From the NCBI GenBank assembly GCA_017536965.1, contig JAFWCK010000020.1, positions 1 through 59,224 of the forward strand: DNA of 59,224 nucleotides. Direction: 5' to 3'. The DNA is from Lachnospiraceae bacterium (GTDB lineage: Bacteria; Bacillota; Clostridia; Lachnospirales; Lachnospiraceae). Each line of letters starts with the position of its first letter. Positions within the stretch are counted from its first letter, which is position 1. Shown one piece after another: positions 35,296 to 44,705 of this stretch. The position numbers were made by a program, and so were the translations under genes. Below the pieces are notes generated by a model. The model did no database searches, was not told the origin of the DNA, and saw only the letters and a list, made by a program, of their open reading frames with translations.

Positions 35296-36148
35296 TAAAT
35301 AATCCCTCTGCATAAGCACGCGGATCAAATTTCATCAGGTCATCCGCACCTTCTCCAACGCCGGTATAGAGCACCGGCACACCCAGCTCCTTCGTAATGG
35401 CAACGGCAATACCGCCTTTCGCAGTTCCATCCATTTTAGTTAAGATCACGCCGTCCACTTTCATAATATCTTTAAACTCTCTGGCCTGAGCAAGGGCATT
35501 TTGTCCGGTTGCCGCATCCAGGATCACGATGTTCTTCCTGACTGCATCATCAAACTCCGATGCCAGGATCTTATCGATTTTTGCCAGTTCGTTCATCAAA
35601 TTCTTTTTGTTGTGCAGTCTTCCTGCAGTATCACAAAGCAGGATATCCGCTTCTCTGGCTTTTGCCGCACGCGCTGCATCAAAAACAACAGCTCCCGGAT
35701 CAGAACCTTCCTTGCCGGATATCATATAGCAGCCAGTCCGCTCGGACCATATTTGCAGCTGGTCAGCTGCTGCTGCACGGAATGTGTCTGCTCCAGCCAG
35801 GATCACTTTTTTCCCTTCACGGGAATATCGTTTTGCCAGTTTTCCAACGGTCGTCGTTTTTCCTACGCCATTGACGCCTATCAGGAGCACGGCACTCTTT
35901 CTCTGTTCAAAGTCATATGCATCCTCCGGCTGCTGCATGATCTCTGCGATCTTATTGATCATGTGCTCTTTTGCCTGATCCTGCGTTTTGACATCTTTAA
36001 ACAAAACATTTAGTTTCAGATTCTCAACCAGTTCTTCTGTCGCTACCGCGCCCATATCGCCCATATACAGGGTCTCTTCCACTTCTTCGTAAAAGTCATC
36101 ATCAATCCTCTGGTCATTTTTAAATAGTTTTGCAAAAAATCCAGCCAT
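35288..36148 (-). CDS. ftsY: Signal recognition particle receptor FtsY
   Basis: FtsY is the membrane-associated SRP receptor GTPase that receives ribosome-nascent chain complexes. The 286-residue protein has a short N-terminus without the long acidic A domain of enteric FtsY, the N domain, and the G domain with GVNGVGKTT, DTFRAAAADQL, DTAGRLHN and TKMDGTAKGG. It ends with the conserved VGEGADDLMKFD. It follows rbgA by 11 bases and overlaps the M16 peptidase start. Confidence 0.97.
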   Translation of the reverse strand: MAGFFAKLFKNDQRIDDDFYEEVEETLYMGDMGAVATEELVENLKLNVLFKDVKTQDQAKEHMINKIAEIMQQPEDAYDFEQRKSAVLLIGVNGVGKTTTVGKLAKRYSREGKKVILAGADTFRAAAADQLQIWSERTGCYMISGKEGSDPGAVVFDAARAAKAREADILLCDTAGRLHNKKNLMNELAKIDKILASEFDDAVRKNIVILDAATGQNALAQAREFKDIMKVDGVILTKMDGTAKGGIAVAITKELGVPVLYTGVGEGADDLMKFDPRAYAEGLFNE

Positions 36149-36159
36149 TCTATCCTCCG

Positions 36160-37035
36160 TTATGCTTCTTCACTGTCAGGACGTTCCAGTGTAATTCTCC
36201 CTATCTTGCCGTTCCTGAAATTTTCCAACAGCAGATTTGCTGCTTTCAGAAAATCTATTTCTCCGCCTTTTGCCAGACATCCCCTGACCAAAGCAATTGC
36301 TTCCAAAATTGCCGCCTCCGGTTTTTCCGGGTATTTCTCATATGGAACCTCATCCCATTGATAAAACCCTTTCAGCATTTCCGGATAGTCCTTTTCCAAA
36401 AGGTGGATCAGCTCCATTGCCAGTTCTTCAGTATTCAGGATCTCATCCCGGATCGCACCCGTCAGGGCAAGGTGCAGACCAACTCTCTGATCTTCAAACT
36501 TAGGCCAGAGAATACCCGGTGTATCCAGCAGTTCCACCGTTGAACTCAGGCGTATCCATTGCTTGCCTTTTGTCACTCCAGGTTTATTACCCGTCTTGGC
36601 AGCTGCTTTCCCGGCATATGTATTAATGAAGGTGGATTTTCCAACATTGGGAATTCCCGCCACCATTGCTCTGACCGGTCTGTTTTTAATACCCCGTTTC
36701 CGGTCTCTTTCAAACTTTGCTGCACAGGCTTGCTGCACTACCTGCGTGATCTGCTTCATATCCTTTTTATTTCTGGAATCCAAAACACAGACCGGGATCC
36801 CTTTTTGTTCAAAGAACTGCATCCATTCTTTGCTTTTTTCCGGATCCGCCATATCTGCTTTGTTCAGAAGGACGAGACGGGCTTTATTCGCTGCCAGTTT
36901 ATCGATATCCGGGTTTCTGGATGCATAAGGAATGCGTGCATCTAAAAGCTCAATGACAAGATCAATGAGCTTGATATCTTCCTCCATCTGCCGTTTTGCT
37001 TTGGTCATATGACCCGGGTACCACTGAAAATTCAT
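36160..37035 (-). CDS. rbgA: Ribosome biogenesis GTPase RbgA (YlqF)
   Basis: RbgA acts late in 50S subunit assembly. The 291-residue protein begins MNFQWYPGHMTKAKRQM, as RbgA proteins do, and has circularly permuted GTPase motifs: NKADMAD (G4) precedes GIPNVGKST (G1), then GVTKG (G2) and DTPGILWPKF (G3). Length is normal. The ATG has no recognisable Shine-Dalgarno. An extended -10 promoter (37044-37052) places the transcription start about two bases before it, so it may be leaderless. It is first in the rbgA-ftsY-peptidase-era-recO run. Confidence 0.94.
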   Translation of the reverse strand: MNFQWYPGHMTKAKRQMEEDIKLIDLVIELLDARIPYASRNPDIDKLAANKARLVLLNKADMADPEKSKEWMQFFEQKGIPVCVLDSRNKKDMKQITQVVQQACAAKFERDRKRGIKNRPVRAMVAGIPNVGKSTFINTYAGKAAAKTGNKPGVTKGKQWIRLSSTVELLDTPGILWPKFEDQRVGLHLALTGAIRDEILNTEELAMELIHLLEKDYPEMLKGFYQWDEVPYEKYPEKPEAAILEAIALVRGCLAKGGEIDFLKAANLLLENFRNGKIGRITLERPDSEEA

Positions 37036-37043
37036 AATAGATT

Positions 37044-37052
37044 ATTTTAACA
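37044..37052 (-). promoter_or_regulatory. Extended -10 promoter of rbgA
   Basis: TGTTAAAAT on the minus strand has the TG of an extended -10 and the hexamer TAAAAT (37044-37049). The -35 region shows no good match. Predicted +1 is about 37037, two bases before the ATG. Confidence 0.45.
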
Positions 37053-37093
37053 AAAACGGAAGGAAAGTACCACCTTTTCACCCCCGTTTTCTT

Positions 37094-37125
37094 AAATAAT
37101 AAGAGCAGCCGGTTTGGCTGCTCTT
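37094..37125 (-). terminator. Terminator after rplS
   Basis: A 10-base-pair perfect stem (AAGAGCAGCC with its complement, 37101-37110 and 37116-37125) and a 5-base loop, followed on the minus strand by ATTATTTAAG. The tail is only moderately U-rich, so some read-through into rbgA is possible. Confidence 0.7.
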
Positions 37126-37147
37126 TCTTGTCCTTTGAAAGAAATAC

Positions 37148-37495
37148 TTATCTTAATACTTCTTTGACCTTTGCTGCTTTTCCAACACGGTCTCTCAGAT
37201 AGTTCAGTTTTGCCCTGCGGACTTTACCTCTTCTGATAACTTCGATTTTCTCAACAACCGGTGAATGGAGCGGCCAGGTTTTTTCTACGCCAATACCATT
37301 GGATGTTTTTCTGACAGTAAATGTTTCTCTTGCTCCACCATTCTGTCTTTTAATAACGATTCCTTCAAAAACCTGAACTCTTTCTCTGTTACCTTCTTTG
37401 ATCTTTGCAGATACTCTGACTGTATCGCCAATGCGGAATTCATCCACTTTTTCTTTCAGCTGAGCATCTTCGATCTTTTTAATAATCTCGTTCAT
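37148..37495 (-). CDS. rplS: 50S ribosomal protein L19
   Basis: L19 sits at the 30S-50S interface. The 115-residue protein has the standard features [28 protein letters not shown] and [33 protein letters not shown]. The frame is open upstream to an ATG at 37549, but the start at 37495 (MNEIIKKIE) fits the family and has AGGAGG directly upstream. It appears to be monocistronic, with its own weak promoter and a terminator. Confidence 0.97.
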   Translation of the reverse strand: MNEIIKKIEDAQLKEKVDEFRIGDTVRVSAKIKEGNRERVQVFEGIVIKRQNGGARETFTVRKTSNGIGVEKTWPLHSPVVEKIEVIRRGKVRRAKLNYLRDRVGKAAKVKEVLR

Positions 37496-37594
37496 TGTGT
37501 GACCTCCTAAATAAAAATTCGATGTTCTTAATACGTCTTCGATGCCCATAAAAGCATCTGGTAACAGAGGACCATCTGTTTCACAGCAAGTGGT

Positions 37595-37623
37595 AGTTTA
37601 TCATAGGCAAAGCCTTATTGCAA
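37595..37623 (-). promoter_or_regulatory. Possible promoter of rplS
   Basis: TTGCAA (37618-37623), 17 bases, and TAAACT (37595-37600). The -10 box is weak. It would give a leader of about 90 bases with a small AACAGA/TCTGTT hairpin. Confidence 0.4.
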
Positions 37624-37640
37624 GGGGTTTTTTACTTTTA

Positions 37641-39734
37641 TTACTGCATTGCTTCAATGATGATCGGGATGACGCCAAACATATAATAATCCCATCGTTC
37701 CACGCAGACCAGGACCAGTGTATCTCCTTCTGTCAGAGCCTGGAGCCGCTCTACAGGAATCTCCAGACCGACAATATCTCGGTGGACGACATCCGTATAT
37801 TTATAGTCTTTGCACATATGTGCCGCCAGTGATACACGGAAAGAATCCCCGCAGACAAAGAGTTTTCTCTCATTTTGCGCAGAGGAAATATACCGTTTTC
37901 CATAATCATCAATATCATATTCCCAATCACAGTAGACTTCTGTTTCCACTGAAATATTTGGCTTATATTCCGTAATATAGTCCGTATACGGATCTGTATA
38001 TCCTGTGATCCCCGCCAGATCTCCGCGATTAGTCTCTTCTGTACGCATCACCGCATACTTATCACTGATCGGCCGTCCCAGGGCTTCATAAATCGCTTTC
38101 ATTCCGATATAGGAGCCAGTTGTATTCCAATGGGTATCATATTTCCAATAAGTATCATATTGATCTTTATGGGCAGCCAGTTCACGGATCGGATAGACAA
38201 ATGGTGCACTGCAGTTCTCATGCAGATACTGCTCCAAAAGAAGCAGACGTTTCTGGTTATTCTCCACGGTAACCGATGGGAAGAATTCCGGATAGACCTG
38301 CTCTTTATTTGGGCCCACTTCCATGACTAATTCCACACCTTTTGCATTGCAGATCTCATACAAAGTATTCAAAACTTCTGCGCAATATGCCAGATCTTCT
38401 TCAGCAAGCACATTGGTCCCGGCAAAGTATTCCAGACTGGAACTTCCGTCTCCCGCTGTAAACAGCCAGTTATCCCTGCCGTAAACGATCATATGATCTT
38501 CAATATACAAAGGATAATATTCCTGTCCTTCCGGTACCTGCGGCACTCCATCCAGCAGTCCTTTTGGTTTATCAGCATCCGGGATATGTGCGTCAGGATC
38601 GACACTTGCAGAGCCCTGCGGCACTGTCGGTGGTTCTGGTTCCGGCTTTACTTCCGGTTGTTTTGCCCACTCAGGGATAAACAGCTGAGATAATTTCGGG
38701 AATATTTCCTTCCGGTAAATGGATTCATAGGATCTGGACAAAAACTTTTTCTGATTGATCAGATCCTTTTGGAAGGCCTCCCCCTTGATCAGAGAATATC
38801 CTGCAGGAACAAAGATCACTATAAGCAGAAGAATGATCCCAACGATCTTTACAGCAAGAGAACCCTTCCCTTTCTTAGCTGCATCCTTTGTTTGCGGCTC
38901 CTTAGCAGTTGGTGTTTCCTCCTGCGCTGCTTCCTCTTTAGATGTTTCTTCCTGGAAAGCTTCCGGTTGTGGCTGCGGTTCTTCTTCCGGCTGGAATTCT
39001 TCTTCTATAATGCTTTCTTCCAACTGCAGCAGTTCTTCCGGCTGCAGTTCTTCTTCCGGCTCTGGTTCTGCTTTCACCGGCTCCACTGCATCCGCAAGTT
39101 CCTCCTCTGTCACTTCTAAGACGACTACTTCCGGGAGCACCCGCTCAAATTCGATCTCCGGCTCTTCCGATTCTATTTCTGTAGCAGTTTCTTCTACCGG
39201 TTCATTCGTGTTTTCTGCTTCTACAGACTCTGATTCTGCCATTTCATCAACAGCAGTCTCTTCTGACTCCGAGTCCCCGGTTTCTTCTGCACCTGCTGTT
39301 TCAAGCTCTGATTCCACAGTTTCTTGTCCCACTGCTTCTTCTGGTTCTGGTTCTGTAGTTTCTTCTTCAGCGGTTTCTTCAGATTCCGGTTCTGCAGTTT
39401 CTTCTGCTGATTCTTCAGCGGTTTCTTCAGGCACCACTTCAGCAGTCTCATCTGTCGATGTTTCTTCTGCAGCAGACTCTGTTTCTTCTACTGCAGACTC
39501 GGTTTCTCCTGCTTCATCAGCAGCATCGGTTTCAGATACAGCCTCTGCTGCTGTACCCTCTTCTGCGGCTGCTTCTTCTGCAGCAGTCTTTTCGGCTGCA
39601 TCATCAGCGGCAGCCTCTGCAGCAGTCTCTAAATCTGCAGAAACAACCTCTTCTTCCGTTTTAACCGATTCCGACTGTTCTTCCGTCAGGTCGTTTTTCT
39701 CTATGAAGTTGTCTTTGTTTTCTTCAAATTCCAT
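37641..39734 (-). CDS. AlgJ/AlgX-like SGNH acyltransferase with a long acidic N-terminal region
   Basis: The 697-residue protein has three parts. Residues 1-290 are low complexity, rich in Glu, Ala, Thr and Ser, with degenerate EETAEPE-type repeats. A single membrane helix follows at about 292-314, preceded by a basic KKGK that places the acidic part in the cytoplasm. The extracellular part is an AlgX/AlgJ-type SGNH domain: GRDNWLF, the Asp-His motif YDTHWN and a serine in CGDSFR. With the MBOAT gene four bases upstream it should O-acylate a surface polymer, taking acyl groups passed across the membrane. The polymer is not known. The acidic cytoplasmic region is unusual for this family. Confidence 0.85.
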   Translation of the reverse strand: MEFEENKDNFIEKNDLTEEQSESVKTEEEVVSADLETAAEAAADDAAEKTAAEEAAAEEGTAAEAVSETDAADEAGETESAVEETESAAEETSTDETAEVVPEETAEESAEETAEPESEETAEEETTEPEPEEAVGQETVESELETAGAEETGDSESEETAVDEMAESESVEAENTNEPVEETATEIESEEPEIEFERVLPEVVVLEVTEEELADAVEPVKAEPEPEEELQPEELLQLEESIIEEEFQPEEEPQPQPEAFQEETSKEEAAQEETPTAKEPQTKDAAKKGKGSLAVKIVGIILLLIVIFVPAGYSLIKGEAFQKDLINQKKFLSRSYESIYRKEIFPKLSQLFIPEWAKQPEVKPEPEPPTVPQGSASVDPDAHIPDADKPKGLLDGVPQVPEGQEYYPLYIEDHMIVYGRDNWLFTAGDGSSSLEYFAGTNVLAEEDLAYCAEVLNTLYEICNAKGVELVMEVGPNKEQVYPEFFPSVTVENNQKRLLLLEQYLHENCSAPFVYPIRELAAHKDQYDTYWKYDTHWNTTGSYIGMKAIYEALGRPISDKYAVMRTEETNRGDLAGITGYTDPYTDYITEYKPNISVETEVYCDWEYDIDDYGKRYISSAQNERKLFVCGDSFRVSLAAHMCKDYKYTDVVHRDIVGLEIPVERLQALTEGDTLVLVCVERWDYYMFGVIPIIIEAMQ

Positions 39735-39737
39735 GTA

Positions 39738-41159
39738 TTAAAAACGTCCGTAAATAGATGGTGTATAGGATCCCTGCAGGATCATCAGAATAGACCACGC
39801 CAGAACTGCGATCTGCAGGATCAAATCCACAGAAACAAACGGAATGGTATTCTGTATTTTTAAATAGAGTTTCTTAAACAGCCTCTGGAAGAATCCGCAG
39901 AAAAGGATTCCGCAGACAATGGCAAAGATCAGATCCACATTTAAATACCCGATCACTGTCAGATGCTGCGCGGAAGAAGTAAAGCTGAACAGTTCTTTAA
40001 AATAGATCAATGCCTGCGGCAGATCAGCTGCGCGGAAGAACACCCAGCCAAGCATGACAACGATCATACAGTAGATCCAGTTAAGGATCTTGACCGGGTT
40101 TTTATCCAGCCATTTTCCAAGGAACAAACGTTCCAGAATACTGAACAGGGCGAAAATCAGACCCCAGATAATAAAGGTGATGTCGGCGCCATGCCAGACA
40201 CCGGTCACAAGAAAGACCACAAAAAGGTTAAAGCAGATCCTTCCCAGATTGACACGCGATCCTCCCATTGGAATATAAATATAATCCCGGAACCAGCTTC
40301 CTAAAGACATATGCCATCTTCTCCAGAATTCCCGGATAGAAAGGCTGGTATAAGGATAATCAAAGTTTTCTTTGATCTGCAGGCCGAACATTTTGCCGAT
40401 ACCGACCGCCATATCCGAATAGCCGGAAAAATCAAAATAGATCTGCAAGGTATAAAGAAGCAGACCAAACCATGCCACCGGCGTTCCGATACCCCGCGGC
40501 TGTTCCCAGATTTTGTCGCAAACCTCTGCAACCGTATTGGCTATGATGATCTTTTTCCCGAGTCCGTAGCAGAAGCGCTTCAGACCTGCAGCAAAATCCG
40601 CTGCATGGATGGTCTCTGTAAAAGATTTCTCTTTTCCGACGATCTGTGCGCCAAAATCATCATACCGCAGGATCGGGCCCTGACTCATTTGTCCGAAGAA
40701 TGTTGTGAACAGAGCGTAATTCAGGAGGTTTTTATCTGCCTGCACCTTACCCCTGGATACATCAACAAGATAAGAGATAGACTGGAAGATCACAAAAGAA
40801 AATGCCAGAGGCATGATAATGGATCTTCCGCTGAATAATCCAAAGTATTTATAGAAGGCCAGCCATTCCACATTTATGATGATCATAACGACCAGCAGAG
40901 CTGTCCTTCCGACGATCCGTTCCCGGGATGCAAATGCACCTATTCCGAGTCCGCCAAAATAGTTGATCAGGATCAGAACGGCCAGAACGATCAGACCTTT
41001 CCATCCTGCCAGATAATAAAAATATAAACTGAACGCAAGGAGAATGACCTTGCAGACAATATCTCTTGCTTTGCTTCTTAAGACCCATTTCGCCAGATAA
41101 AAAAGTATCAGGCAGGCCGGAAGAAACATCCATATAAAATTAGTTGAAGCAAATTCCAT
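39738..41159 (-). CDS. MBOAT family O-acyltransferase (AlgI/DltB-like)
   Basis: This 473-residue polytopic protein has about eleven hydrophobic helices. It carries the MBOAT hallmarks: the re-entrant segment YFDFSGYSDMAVGIGKMFG, the REFWRRWHMSLGSWFRDYIYIPMGGSR region with the motif WHMSL, and the active-site histidine in VTGVWHGADITFIIWG. MBOAT proteins move acyl groups from a cytoplasmic donor to the outer face. The next gene encodes the AlgJ/AlgX-like partner that would transfer them to the acceptor. It follows hemW by six bases; its ribosome binding site is weak, suggesting coupling. Confidence 0.93.
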   Translation of the reverse strand: MEFASTNFIWMFLPACLILFYLAKWVLRSKARDIVCKVILLAFSLYFYYLAGWKGLIVLAVLILINYFGGLGIGAFASRERIVGRTALLVVMIIINVEWLAFYKYFGLFSGRSIIMPLAFSFVIFQSISYLVDVSRGKVQADKNLLNYALFTTFFGQMSQGPILRYDDFGAQIVGKEKSFTETIHAADFAAGLKRFCYGLGKKIIIANTVAEVCDKIWEQPRGIGTPVAWFGLLLYTLQIYFDFSGYSDMAVGIGKMFGLQIKENFDYPYTSLSIREFWRRWHMSLGSWFRDYIYIPMGGSRVNLGRICFNLFVVFLVTGVWHGADITFIIWGLIFALFSILERLFLGKWLDKNPVKILNWIYCMIVVMLGWVFFRAADLPQALIYFKELFSFTSSAQHLTVIGYLNVDLIFAIVCGILFCGFFQRLFKKLYLKIQNTIPFVSVDLILQIAVLAWSILMILQGSYTPSIYGRF

Positions 41160-41165
41160 ATATGA

Positions 41166-42410
41166 TTAAGATTCCTGTTTTGAATCGATTAAAAACTCTG
41201 CTAAAACCTGGTTGCTGACATCGATCCCTTTTTGCGTCAGCCTGATGGCGTCTTCTGCAAATTCGATCATGCTTTGATCATACAGATCATCCAGAACAGG
41301 ACCGTAAACCAGGTCGATATCTCTATGAAATGTATTTACAAAATCTGTCCGTGTAATCCCTTGTGTCAGACGGAGTCCTAAAAACATAAATTCCTCCATC
41401 TGCTCTTTTACAGTGAGCTTCTGCTCTTCTTCATGCACGTTTTCCGGATCTTGTATATAAGCGCTCAGATCATCTGTATTCTTCCATCGCACATTTGCGA
41501 CCATACTGGATGCATGAAGTCCAAGCCCCAAATAGTTTTCCCGTTTCCAATACCCGATATTATGGCTGCAGGCAAAACCCGGCACGGCAAAATTGGATAT
41601 TTCATATCGTTTGTAACCGGACTTTTCCAGCATATCACGGGTAAAATAATAGATGTCCCGTTCTTCTTCCTCTGAAGGAAGCATCTTTACGGATCCATCC
41701 GGCAGAAAGATCCCATCTCTTTCCTCTCCCGAAATGGTCTTTCCTTTCTTCAGCCACTTTTGAAAATCCGTACCATCTTCAATGATCAGCGAGTAGGCGC
41801 TGATATGCTCCGGATGCCAGGTTCCAACCTGTCCAAGTGTCATTTGCCAGCTGATCATGGTTTGACCTGGAATTGCCTGCATAATGTCTACATTGATATT
41901 ATCAAATCCGGCTTCGCGGGCATCTTCAAAGCTTCTGACAAAGTCTTCATATGTGTGGATCCTGCCGAGCGTACGAAGTTCCTCGTCGATCGCGGACTGC
42001 AGTCCAAAACTGATACGGTTGATACCGGCTTTTTTATACGCGGAAAAATCAGCCTTGCTGACTATCCCTGGATTACATTCGATAGAAAACTCCGTTGTCG
42101 GTCTGATCTTTTTCTGCAGAAACAGTCCTTTGTGTCTTTCCTTTGTATTAACGATGTTGAAATTCCGGAACAGGCTATCAGTGATCTTTTGGATCTGATC
42201 AGCCGAAAGTATCGAAGGGGTTCCTCCACCAATATAGACGGAAGAGATTACATAATCCGAATACTTCTCTCTGCAGGATTCTATTTCCCTGCAAAGAGCA
42301 TCCACATAACTTGCGAACTGCTCTTCACAATTTGCAAAAGAGACGAAATCACAATAGCGGCATTTCTGCACGCAAAAGGGAATATGAATATATAATTCCA
42401 GTTTTTCCAT
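41166..42410 (-). CDS. hemW: HemW-like radical SAM protein
   Basis: HemW proteins are radical SAM heme chaperones related to coproporphyrinogen III dehydrogenase. The 414-residue chain starts MEKLELYIHIPFC and carries the radical SAM motif CVQKCRYCDF, the SAM-binding IGGGTPS, ECNPG, and the later GRIHTYEDF. The ATG at 42410 fits the family; the frame is open to 42527 but that start would precede the predicted promoter. It is transcribed from 42446-42474 and followed closely by the MBOAT gene. Confidence 0.92.
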   Translation of the reverse strand: MEKLELYIHIPFCVQKCRYCDFVSFANCEEQFASYVDALCREIESCREKYSDYVISSVYIGGGTPSILSADQIQKITDSLFRNFNIVNTKERHKGLFLQKKIRPTTEFSIECNPGIVSKADFSAYKKAGINRISFGLQSAIDEELRTLGRIHTYEDFVRSFEDAREAGFDNINVDIMQAIPGQTMISWQMTLGQVGTWHPEHISAYSLIIEDGTDFQKWLKKGKTISGEERDGIFLPDGSVKMLPSEEEERDIYYFTRDMLEKSGYKRYEISNFAVPGFACSHNIGYWKRENYLGLGLHASSMVANVRWKNTDDLSAYIQDPENVHEEEQKLTVKEQMEEFMFLGLRLTQGITRTDFVNTFHRDIDLVYGPVLDDLYDQSMIEFAEDAIRLTQKGIDVSNQVLAEFLIDSKQES

Positions 42411-42445
42411 GGACCGCTCTTTCCTGTCAACACCGTATCTGAAAT

Positions 42446-42474
42446 AGTATAACACCTCATGCTGCAGATTTGAA
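42446..42474 (-). promoter_or_regulatory. Promoter of hemW
   Basis: TTCAAA (42469-42474), a 17-base spacer, and TATACT (42446-42451). Predicted +1 is near 42440, about 30 bases before the hemW ATG. Confidence 0.6.
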
Positions 42475-42495
42475 TCTTTATTTTTCCATATTTTT

Positions 42496-42524
42496 GCCCA
42501 TACTGCTAATATTTCAGTATGGGC
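42496..42524. repeat. Perfect inverted repeat between acsB and hemW
   Basis: A 10-base arm GCCCATACTG and its exact complement flank a 9-base AT-only-rich centre. No U-run follows on the minus strand, where the next bases are AAAAATATGG. It lies 38 bases after the acsB stop and 22 bases upstream of the hemW -35 box, so it could be an mRNA 3' stabiliser or an operator. Confidence 0.6.
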
Positions 42525-42562
42525 CAATCATTCAATCATATTTTATCCGGAAAACTCTGTCT

Positions 42563-44704
42563 TTACAGAAGAGGCTCCATCTCCAGTACCGGATGACCAA
42601 CTCCTGCAAGATATTCCATTAACTCTCCCGGATCTCCCGGATCATTCATCACAGTTTCATCTGCGATCATATCCGTGAAGTTCTCAATTCCATATAATTC
42701 CTGTGCAGTCTTATCCAGTTTGGTACGAACGACTTCTTTTAAAGCCTTTGGCATCCACACGATCCTTGCGCTGCCGCCTTCGGCTTTCAGGAATTTTTTG
42801 GATGCGATAAAGTGTTTGCCATGTCCCATGTAGCCTGGTGTCTGAACGCCGCCGCCTGTCATGGATGCCATTTCAGAGAACGTCATACCCAACGGTGTCA
42901 TGCCAGTATGTTCTCTGTTAACGATTGCAAATCCGCTTGTCATTGGTTCGATGCCACAGATACATTCAAAGCAGCCGCAGCTGGTCATTGGGTCTTCCAA
43001 AATGGAATATAAAGTTACCTGTTCAAGAGCACCATGAGAGTACTCACGGACTGCTTCGTTAACATCTTCATAAGCACCAAGGTTTTCGTTGATCGGATGT
43101 TCCTTGGTTACGATCTGGCAAGGACCGGTCGGATCCAGTTCATTGGTTGCCTTTGCATCCAGCCAGGAAACAGCTCCGCAAAGACCAAGACGCTCCGGTG
43201 TGACGATGCAGACGTGAGACGGTGAGAATGCCTGGCAGAGAATGCAGGTGTAGAACTTGTCAACACTTTCATCTGTGAGGTTAGCCAGACGCTCATCTCT
43301 CTTGTCATAAATTTCATTTGCAACTGCACGCAGTTCCTTACACTTTTCCGGGTCTGTATAAATTGTCACCTGGCATTTATCTACGACCTTTTCATATTCA
43401 CTTTTCACTTTGGCATAAAGGATCTCTCCGTAATGCTTCATACGGAATCCTTTTTCAAACGCGTCTTTATTGATACGAACACGGATAATGTCACGCTGTC
43501 CGGTATGCATGATTCCTTCTGCCTTGTTGATGAATTCATGGAATTTCCGCTCAAATACCGGTTCAAAATCAGCCTGCAGACCTTTTCCGGCGACCTCAAC
43601 CAGAACACCGAGATTCATAACTGAACCAACTTCTACTTCATCAATATCCGGTCCGACCACTTCTATCTTATGATCTTCCACTTCACTCAGGTCACGGCTG
43701 CGGACGAGTTCGAATCCATCAACTTTGGATGTATCAAAATCGACCTGCATATCTTTCTTACGAACGATCTCTCCTTCAAATGCAGAAGAATACGCCAGCG
43801 GAATGTCAATATTTGTGACCTTGATCTTAATATCTCTTGCCTCCAGAGATGTCTCGATAAAATCATCCACATTTTCCTGAATGATCAGGGACTTTGGAAC
43901 GCGCCACATATTCTCTGTATCATTAGTGATAACAGGGAATCCCAGTGCGATCGCTCCGCCGCCGCACGCAACGGTCATATCTCTGACTGGTTTAAAAGCG
44001 TTGACAAAAGCACGAAGTCTGACAAAGGTATACTCCTGGAATCCATCCCAATCACCCGGTTCAATCGCGCCAAAGATCATAGCTGCACGATCACAGAAGG
44101 ATATGATGTGTGAAACCGTCCAGATATCCTGTCCGACTGCCACTACACGAACCGGAAATCCCATATTGATTCCCATACGTTCTGCCTGATCGATGATCCT
44201 GCCGATCAGGAATACAAAGATACCACGTGACTGATAGCCCTTGATCAGCTCAGCTGCCTGCTCATCTGTCGGTGCCTCATCAATGAGAACTACAAATCCA
44301 GGAATATCTCCGGTAACCAGCGGCACACCCAGTTCACGGACTTCCGCATCGCTGAAATGACCGTGATATTTTGTTCCTTCATATGGAGTTGGTGTTTCCA
44401 CATACTTGCAGGCTTCGATCAGTTCTGCTGACATGGCGGTCGCGATGCCTGCATTAAAGATTGCTTCCGTTGACTGTCTGCGTTTGATCATTTCCTGAAT
44501 GATTTCCAGCGCATCTCTAAGATCGGAAACTTTAGAAATCTTGGTTCCTTTATACGCCAGATTAACTGCACAGTTATATGCTGTTTCCGGCAGCTGTACC
44601 GCTGCATCCGGACCGCATTTTGCTTCGATCTCGTCAATGCTTCGCTCCGCACGGATCATCATTTCGGATGCACCATCTAAAACTCTGTCAAATAATTTTT
44701 TCAT
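42563..44704 (-). CDS. acsB: Acetyl-CoA synthase (CODH/ACS catalytic subunit for acetyl-CoA assembly)
   Basis: AcsB joins CO, a methyl group from the corrinoid iron-sulfur protein, and CoA at the nickel-containing A-cluster to make acetyl-CoA. The 713-residue chain carries the cluster ligands CILCQAFSPSHVC...LCG (C487, C490, C499, C509) and the Cys-Gly-Cys that binds the distal nickel (C576, C578 in SCGCFECICG). All match the spacing known for Moorella AcsB. The length is normal for the bacterial enzyme. The gene follows cooC by one base. No acsC, acsD or acsE lies downstream; hemW with its own promoter follows instead. Confidence 0.97.
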   Translation of the reverse strand: MKKLFDRVLDGASEMMIRAERSIDEIEAKCGPDAAVQLPETAYNCAVNLAYKGTKISKVSDLRDALEIIQEMIKRRQSTEAIFNAGIATAMSAELIEACKYVETPTPYEGTKYHGHFSDAEVRELGVPLVTGDIPGFVVLIDEAPTDEQAAELIKGYQSRGIFVFLIGRIIDQAERMGINMGFPVRVVAVGQDIWTVSHIISFCDRAAMIFGAIEPGDWDGFQEYTFVRLRAFVNAFKPVRDMTVACGGGAIALGFPVITNDTENMWRVPKSLIIQENVDDFIETSLEARDIKIKVTNIDIPLAYSSAFEGEIVRKKDMQVDFDTSKVDGFELVRSRDLSEVEDHKIEVVGPDIDEVEVGSVMNLGVLVEVAGKGLQADFEPVFERKFHEFINKAEGIMHTGQRDIIRVRINKDAFEKGFRMKHYGEILYAKVKSEYEKVVDKCQVTIYTDPEKCKELRAVANEIYDKRDERLANLTDESVDKFYTCILCQAFSPSHVCIVTPERLGLCGAVSWLDAKATNELDPTGPCQIVTKEHPINENLGAYEDVNEAVREYSHGALEQVTLYSILEDPMTSCGCFECICGIEPMTSGFAIVNREHTGMTPLGMTFSEMASMTGGGVQTPGYMGHGKHFIASKKFLKAEGGSARIVWMPKALKEVVRTKLDKTAQELYGIENFTDMIADETVMNDPGDPGELMEYLAGVGHPVLEMEPLL

Positions 44705-44705
44705 T

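Noticed and set aside
38755-39741. Long plus-strand open frame with a Ser-rich product
   Set aside because: It is the antisense of the Glu-rich repeat region of the AlgJ-like gene; GAA/GAG-rich codons read as Ser/Phe-type codons on the other strand. No ribosome binding site or recognisable domain.
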